Assembly: GCF_027596085.1 (NCBI RefSeq)
Contig: NC_072451.1
Coordinates: 4,035,042-4,099,041 of the forward strand
Direction of reading: 5' to 3'
Source of the DNA: Anoplopoma fimbria
Lineage: Eukaryota > Chordata > Actinopteri > Perciformes > Anoplopomatidae
DNA: 64,000 nucleotides
Shown here: positions 57,950 through 64,000 of the stretch, piece after piece
Layout of the letters: each line of letters begins with the position of its first letter
Position numbering within the stretch: the first letter of the stretch is position 1
Translations under genes and position numbers: made by a program
The notes under the pieces: model-generated
The model's input: only the letters and a program-made list of their open reading frames with translations
Told to the model about the DNA's origin: nothing
Databases searched by the model: none

Positions 57950-58144
57950 CTTCTCCACCTCGGGCTTCTTGTCACTCAGCAGTCGATGGGTTCTCTGGTG
58001 CGCCTCGGAGATGAGGATTCGAACCTCGATGTCGATGAGACGAGCCGTGGCTTCGCTGTACGGTTTCTCCAGAACCATCTCACCCTGCCGGGGGAGGTCG
58101 AAGGACACCTGACCCACCTTCTCATTCATCCCGAACTGAACGAT
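57950..58144 (-). pseudogene. Orphan exon of an AFG3L-type mitochondrial AAA metalloprotease
   Basis: A 195-bp, 65-codon exon with intact frame, an acceptor (CTGCAG|ATCGTTCAG) and a donor (GAGAAG|GTACCG). It encodes [20 protein letters not shown] through [22 protein letters not shown] and DKKPEVEK: the start of the C-terminal helical part of the AFG3L2/AFG3L1 peptidase domain, near-identical to vertebrate AFG3L2 in several runs. AFG3L proteins form m-AAA protease rings in the inner mitochondrial membrane. None of the neighbouring exons of the family (the part with the GGR motif before it, the ELLGPRPFAEK block after it) was found within 10 kb on the minus strand. The otolin-like gene occupies the downstream side. 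The exon is most simply a duplicated fragment, although a distant upstream exon cannot be excluded. One odd residue: LIDIEVR, where the family usually has an acidic residue in place of the second Ile. Confidence 0.75.
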
Positions 58145-58151
58145 CTGCAGT

Positions 58152-58304
58152 GGAAACAGGAAGCAGGAAGCAGGGGTCAGACAGGAAACAGGAAGCAGGA
58201 AGCAGGGGTCAGACAGGAAACAGGAAGCAGGAAGCAGGGGTCAGACAGGAAACAGGGAGCAGGAAACAGGGAGCAGGAAACAGGGAGCAGGACGCAGGAA
58301 ACAG
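58152..58304 (+). repeat. 32-bp and derived minisatellite between the AFG3L exon and repeat copy D
   Basis: Three 32-bp units (ACAGGAAGCAGGAAGCAGGG then GTCAG) are followed by ~13-bp GGGAGCAGGAAACA derivatives, running directly into dispersed-repeat copy D. The unit resembles the ACAGGAAGTG at the end of that repeat family. Confidence 0.9.
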
Positions 58305-58635
58305 GTGACCATATATGGACTGAGGAGGAGTGACGTAGAGACGCCGTATACGTCTCTGGTGTCGACCTGTCAATCAGTGTGTAGCCCCGCCCTAAAGCAT
58401 CCCCTGCTTTATGGTCTGTTTGACTCTAAATGGAGCATCATTTACTAAATGAACATCATGCTGTATTGAAGAAGACTTGAAACTAGAGATTGAGACCATA
58501 AACTCATGTTTACAATGTTTACTGAGGGAATAAATCAAGAGAGAAGTAGAGTCATTTTCTCATAGACTTCTATACAACCAGAGGAGTCGCCCCCTGGTGG
58601 ACACTAGAGAGAATGCAGCTTTAAGACACTTTAAG
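58300..58635 (-). repeat. ~400-bp dispersed repeat, copy D (inverted)
   Basis: From GTGACCATATATGGACTGAG to GAGTCGCCCCCTGGTGGACA and GAATGCAGCTTTAAGACAC, matching the reverse complement of copies A and C over ~330 bp. Confidence 0.88.
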
Positions 58636-60690
58636 ACATAGCATTGACTTAATTCTTCAGAACTTCCTCACAACGCTGAATGATGCTCACCTCCAGAAAA
58701 TACCTGTGAAAGTATTCAGGACTCCATAACAGATAGAAAGTACTTTTTTTTTGTGTACTTTTCAGAATAAATTTTCTTTTCATCCTCTCAACAATCAGCT
58801 TCGTTGGCACAAGAAGCTGCTCAACATGACAGTAATCCAACACTGAGAAAGCTCCCAGCCTTCACAATGAGCAGCCTACTTTTATTATTTCAGCACATAG
58901 AGGACGACGCCTCATGGGAACACACGGATACGGGACATTAATGAAACTAATTGCAAACATGAGGGTTTGGTATATTTGTGTGGTTGCTTTCTGTCCTCTC
59001 TTTACCGACATCTCACTTTCCCCCTTTACTCCTTTCTTCTCTGTTTCTGCTTCTTTTCTTTGTCACTTTCGGTGTCGATGTGCGATAAGAAGCTCGGACT
59101 GTAAACAAATCTCCTTCAGCTGCTCAGTTCATCCGTGAAAAGACACCGTTGCACGAATGCGCCGTAATTCATAGAAATCCCATGAAATAACTGTTTGTTA
59201 TCCACGTAATCATGAAAGAGGAAGTATAAAGATGCCAATAAGTGTTATTTCAGACACAAGGATGAAGCGAAGAGAGGAAAATGTTGATTAATAAGTCACA
59301 TAACTTCAGTACTTTAGTAACAACACTTCTGTAGGTATTTTATGCCAAACTACGAACTTCTCCTGAACCAGCAAACCGTTTTGTTTCCTAAACGTAACCT
59401 AGTTTCCTGTGTGGACACAAGTTCATTTGAAAAAGACTGTTTTCATGGGACGAGTGGAAATTGACACGTTCTGATGGAATTTGGTAGGAAAACGAACAAA
59501 AATTAATAAAAACTTTCCGTAGGATCAGTACGGGAAATAAGGGGGTCTTGGGAGGTCAAAGACACTTGAAACCCCTGAATGCCTCAATCTCAACATTTCA
59601 GGATGGTCTTTAAAATCACAAGACAATTATTTGTCACTAAAAACGCCCAGAAGTGTCGTTATTCAAAGTGCGAAACATAAGTTGACAAATTTGAACATTG
59701 AGTGCACGATTTTCCAACGTAAATGACAGCTTTCAAGCTAAATATACAAAAACTCTGCCATTCAAGCTTCTCCAGTGTGATCATTTATATGATAATCTGA
59801 ACGTTTTTTGGGTTTTGGACTGTTAATTAGACCCAACAAACAATTTGAAGACGTCCCCTTAAAAACCTGGATGGAAATCTTTCAATGTTCTATGATTTTA
59901 TAAATTAAATCATTCATATTTTTAATTGAGAATATAATTGTCAGATTTATAGATAATGATTGTTAGTTGCAGCCCCCGGTTTTGAAATAAAATACTTTAA
60001 TGAATGTTTTCAAATGTCACTGATGGGCCAGAAAAGATTGAGAAACCGTGTTTTAAGTTTGGATCTGGATCAGAATAGTTGCTTGTTTGTAAAAAAAAAA
60101 AAAAAAAAAAAATAGAAAGAGGGATTTTTTGGCAGTTCAGATTATAAAGGAACTTTATAAATAATAATAAAAACCAAAATAATTGGTGAAAACACAAATC
60201 CCTTGGTGAGAAGTGAAGGGAACAAACACAAAGCAGCAGGTGGCGAGCCAGTTTCTCGGACCGTCATCCCAAGAAAACGGGCATCGCTTTGGGAAGACCT
60301 CGCCCTCCATCGGTCCCTTACCAAAACGCTCTTTAGTCGTCCCCAAAACGCAGAGTCGCCCATGGAACCAGAGACGGCTCCTTTATGTCCCGGGGCCGAG
60401 CTTTTATTCTGAAAAAAATCAAAACAGAAGAGCACACAAAGGTAAACCGAGCCAAGTGAACGAGGCCGAGGCACAAAGGGACGACAAGGAGATGAATAGT
60501 TAACCTTGATAAGTGTCCTGGTTTCCACGACCGGCGACGCCCCTGAGGCCGGCCCGGGTTAAACACCCGTAACCGCTCACAGGTGTGAAAACAACAAGCA
60601 CCTGCATTCCTGTCTGAAGAGTTTTAATGTGTTTTAAAAGGCAACCTGAGGCCACTTTTTAGAGGGTCATGTGACCACATGATAAAACTG
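58636..60690. other. Intergenic stretch with scattered repeat pieces
   Basis: No gene seen. 59160-59470 has pieces resembling the minisatellite-flank family (AAATCCCATGAAAT, GTTTCCTAAACGTAACCTAG). 59565-59690 matches 26540-26710. A poly(A) run lies at 60090-60111. A GC-richer patch at 60200-60560 has open frames on both strands but I recognise no protein family in it. Confidence 0.4.
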
Positions 60691-61560
60691 TTGGTTCTGT
60701 TGCCTAAACCTAACTGTTGGTTCTGTTGTCTAAACCTAACTGTTGGTTTTGTTGGTTAAACCTAACTGTTGGTTTTGTTGTCTAAACCTAACTGTTGGTT
60801 CTGTTGTCTAAACCTAACTGTTGGTTTTGTTGCTTAAACCTAACTGTTGGCTTTGTTGCCTAAACCTAACTGTTGGTTTTGTTGCTTAAAGCTAACTGTT
60901 GGTTTTGTTGCCTAAACCTAACTGTTGGTTTTGTTGCTAAACCTAACTGTTGGTTTTGTTGCCTAAACCCAACTGTTGGTTTTGTTGCTAAACCTAACTG
61001 TTGGTTTTGTTGCCTAAACCTAACTGTTGGTTTTGTTGCTTAAACCTAACTGTTGGTTTTGTTGCCTAAACCTAACTGTTGGTTTTGTTGCTTAAACCTA
61101 ACTGTTGGTTTTGTTGCTTAAACCTAACTGTTGGTTTTGTTGCCTAAACCTAACTGTTGGTTTTGTTGCCTAAACCTAACTGTTGGTTTTGTTGCTTAAA
61201 CCTAACTGTTGGTTTTATTGCCTAAACCTAACTGTTGGTTTTGTTGCCTAAACCTAACTGTTGGTTTTGTTGCTTAAACCTAACTGTTGGTTTTGTTGCT
61301 TAAAACCTAACTGTTGGTTTTGTTGCTTAAACCTAACTGTTGGTTTTATTGCCTAAACCTAACTGTTGGTTTTGTTGCCTAAACCCAACTGTTGGTTTTG
61401 TTGCCTACTTGTTTGTGGTTATTTTAAGCCCAAACATGATGTTTTTGTGGTTTTGTAGAAAAAACCTTTAGCATGTAACGTAATGTCCAAATGAAACGGG
61501 AAACAACGGACAATTCGTGTCCTTGTACACAAACCCAATAGATTTTGTTTCGTGACTATT
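60690..61560 (-). repeat. Inverted copy of the 26-bp telomere-like minisatellite element
   Basis: About 27 tandem units reading CCTAAACCTAACTGTTGG plus TTTTGTTG on the plus strand, i.e. the exact reverse complement of the unit at 6.0-7.0 kb. 61410-61560 matches the unique 5' flank of that locus (CATCATGTTTGGGCTT and GTGTACAAGGACACGAATT on the minus strand). Confidence 0.92.
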
Positions 61561-61683
61561 TCTCAAACGATCGCCAGACAGTCAGCTGATCAGACGGACG
61601 CTTGTGTGTGTGTGAAGGTTTGAAGAACTTTTTTTTTTGGGTAACGGGGCTCTGATCTGTGCAAAGGTGAGGGGGTGGAGGTT

Positions 61684-62709
<1,026 letters not shown>

Positions 62710-63817
62710 ATGTCCCGCCTCGTCCTCCTCGTGTCCCTCATCATCGCTCTGTGGTCGGCGGCGGTGATCAGTCGGTCAGGTGGGTTCGCTTTCATGGATC
62801 ACTGGACACATCTCATAAAGTTTAGGTAGTTCAAAGTAAAGATGTCATTTCTGTTCACCTGAAAGTGTGATCCTCAAGTTACATTTTATACTTCACAATG
62901 AAAATGAGTAGATCTTTTGGGACTTTCAATGTAAATAAGGTGCATAAAAAGGCATTCAAATATATAAATAGATCCCTCGGATGTCCTCAAATCCTAGAAA
63001 AGCAGTCCTGGCTATTAAATGAAGTAAAATATAATGTTATATAGGCCGACTGTTTATCCTTGTTCCAAGTTAATGTAGTTAAAGGTAGTCCAATGAACTT
63101 AAATTGTTGGTTTTGTTGGTCCCTGTGGACTAAAGCTGTAGTGTTTCTGAGCACCAGAGTCCCTTTAGTCTGACCCGCTCAGTCCTGGTTCTGGTTCTCC
63201 TGGTCCTCCCTTCCCTCCGGCCGGTCCAGTAATACGGCCTGGGTCTCCAACAGCGTGGTGTCGGTGTTGACTCCCAGAGAGGAGAAGCTCTGCTCCTGGA
63301 AGAGGAGGAGGAGGAGGAGGAGGAGGAGACGCTGCTGCTGCCGGGAGCTGAGCTCTCCTCTTCCCTCCGGAGCTCCGACTGCAGGTCAAAGGCTGCAGTG
63401 AAGCCGGATCTGGGTCTGTCCACGGTGGACTGGTCGCTGCTGGAGTCTGGAGTTTCTGGTGAACCTTCATGATTTCATCTGGTTTCTCCAGAATCCGACC
63501 CGGTGGCTCCGATGACGAGCTTTAAGAATAACTTTATAGAAACAGACGATCTTCTCTCTGTCTGTAGAGGATCGGGACTAAACTGGGACTGATTCAGGAC
63601 CAGTTAAAAGTCAGTTAATGAACATAGAATTCTCCTTGTGTCTCCCTCAGTTCCTTCAGTGTTCTCCGACCCTCCGGAGGCTCACATGCTGCTCCGCTCC
63701 CGTCGGGCCAACACCTTCCTGGAGGAGCTGAGTCATCCCTCGATGGAGCGTGAATGTGTGGAGGAAAGATGTGACTTTGAAGAAGCCCGAGAGATTTTCA
63801 AAACCAGGGAAGCGACA
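62710..63817 (+). CDS. Vitamin K-dependent Gla protein, protein C-like (5' part, runs past window)
   Basis: Liver-secreted plasma protease precursor, partial. Exon 1 (62710-62779) encodes the signal peptide [19 protein letters not shown]. Exon 2 (63651-63817) encodes the propeptide (AHMLLRSRR, with the RSRR furin site and the carboxylase-recognition segment before it) and most of the Gla domain: [31 protein letters not shown]. It has the two Gla-domain Cys (ERECVEERC) and nine Glu in Gla positions. Phase 1 joining and 79 codons are consistent with the conserved exon layout of factors VII, IX and X and protein [25 protein letters not shown] most resembles protein C, but factor VII, IX or X cannot be excluded without the EGF and protease exons, which lie beyond position 64000. 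Confidence 0.8.
63160..63480 (-). other. Possible coding relic inside the Gla-protein intron
   Basis: On the minus strand an acidic, protein-like stretch ([36 protein letters not shown]) runs into a (TCC)n Ser tract at 63298-63330. A second protein-like stretch in another frame follows ([20 protein letters not shown], then [18 protein letters not shown] and a stop). GC content is higher than in the surrounding intron. It could be the frameshifted or spliced 3' end of an unidentified gene. No family recognised. Confidence 0.3.
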
Positions 63818-64000
63818 GTAAGACCGTTTTTATAATAAACTGCTTAAATATCTGTCTCATTTGGGAAAAAACCCAATAATTGCCCAGAAGAAAAGTCATC
63901 CTGTAGAGCCTCCACCCTTATTTAGTATCGAATTGTTCTCCATCTGTCTTTATCATTCTGAAACCTTAACAATGTTCATATTCACTCGTTTCATCACACA
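63818..64000 (+). other. Start of the next intron of the Gla-protein gene
   Basis: Begins with the donor GTAAGA at 63818. Nothing else recognised before the window ends. Confidence 0.5.

Noticed and set aside
60142..60566. Possible coding gene in a GC-rich patch (frames on both strands up to 128 aa)
   Set aside because: No domain, signal or splice structure recognised, and the competing frames on both strands are equally plausible; left as unassigned.

Overview
The window is nuclear DNA from a ray-finned fish, most likely a percomorph teleost. The genes are split by GT-AG introns, most simple-sequence repeats are long (TG, AT, TAA, GAAA, GAGACA), and fish-type dispersed repeats (hAT-like MITEs, SINE/LINE tails ending in TAA or TTATC runs) are common. 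The gene products also read as fish versions of vertebrate families. No bacterial operon, CRISPR array, tRNA or rRNA gene was seen. Exon coordinates were read by eye from splice sites and reading-frame phase.

Layout from left to right. (1) 0-4 kb: a single-coding-exon P-loop GTPase with a 12-copy decapeptide repeat at its N-terminus, then a hAT-like MITE and a decayed copy of the GTPase 3' end. (2) 5.8-7 kb: a 26-bp minisatellite carried inside a dispersed element. (3) 8.75-15.3 kb, minus strand: a 7-exon class II cytokine receptor matching IL20RB (300 codons). (4) 20.4-27.3 kb, plus strand: a 5-exon claudin of the claudin-15/10 type (219 aa). (5) 29.5-46.8 kb, plus strand: a rod-type (S-antigen) arrestin, 397 aa in 15 coding exons including 15-bp and 10-bp microexons. 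A complete intronless TRIM gene (RING, B-box, coiled coil, PRY-SPRY) lies in one of its introns on the same strand. (6) 50.7-56.6 kb, minus strand: a secreted collagen-C1q protein resembling otolin-1, with an unusual Ser/Glu/Met hexapeptide array after the signal peptide. (7) 57.95-58.14 kb, minus strand: a lone exon of an AFG3L-type mitochondrial AAA protease. (8) 62.7-63.8 kb, plus strand: the first two coding exons of a vitamin K-dependent Gla protein (protein C-like), continuing past the window edge.

The genes do not form one pathway. The GTPase, cytokine receptor and TRIM are immune-type genes. The arrestin is a photoreceptor protein, the claudin an epithelial junction protein, the otolin-like gene an extracellular (probably inner-ear) matrix protein, and the Gla protein a plasma protease precursor.

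Much of the rest is repeat: at least five copies of a ~400-bp dispersed element, three to four loci of a telomere-like TTAGGTTTAG minisatellite family, recent segmental duplications inside claudin intron 1, and several intronic minisatellites, one of which runs up to a splice acceptor. The observations I find most worth checking are the Lys at the arrestin phosphosensor Arg position, the hexapeptide array of the otolin-like protein, the nested TRIM, the orphan AFG3L exon, and a 197-bp insertion flanked by a 35-bp direct repeat.
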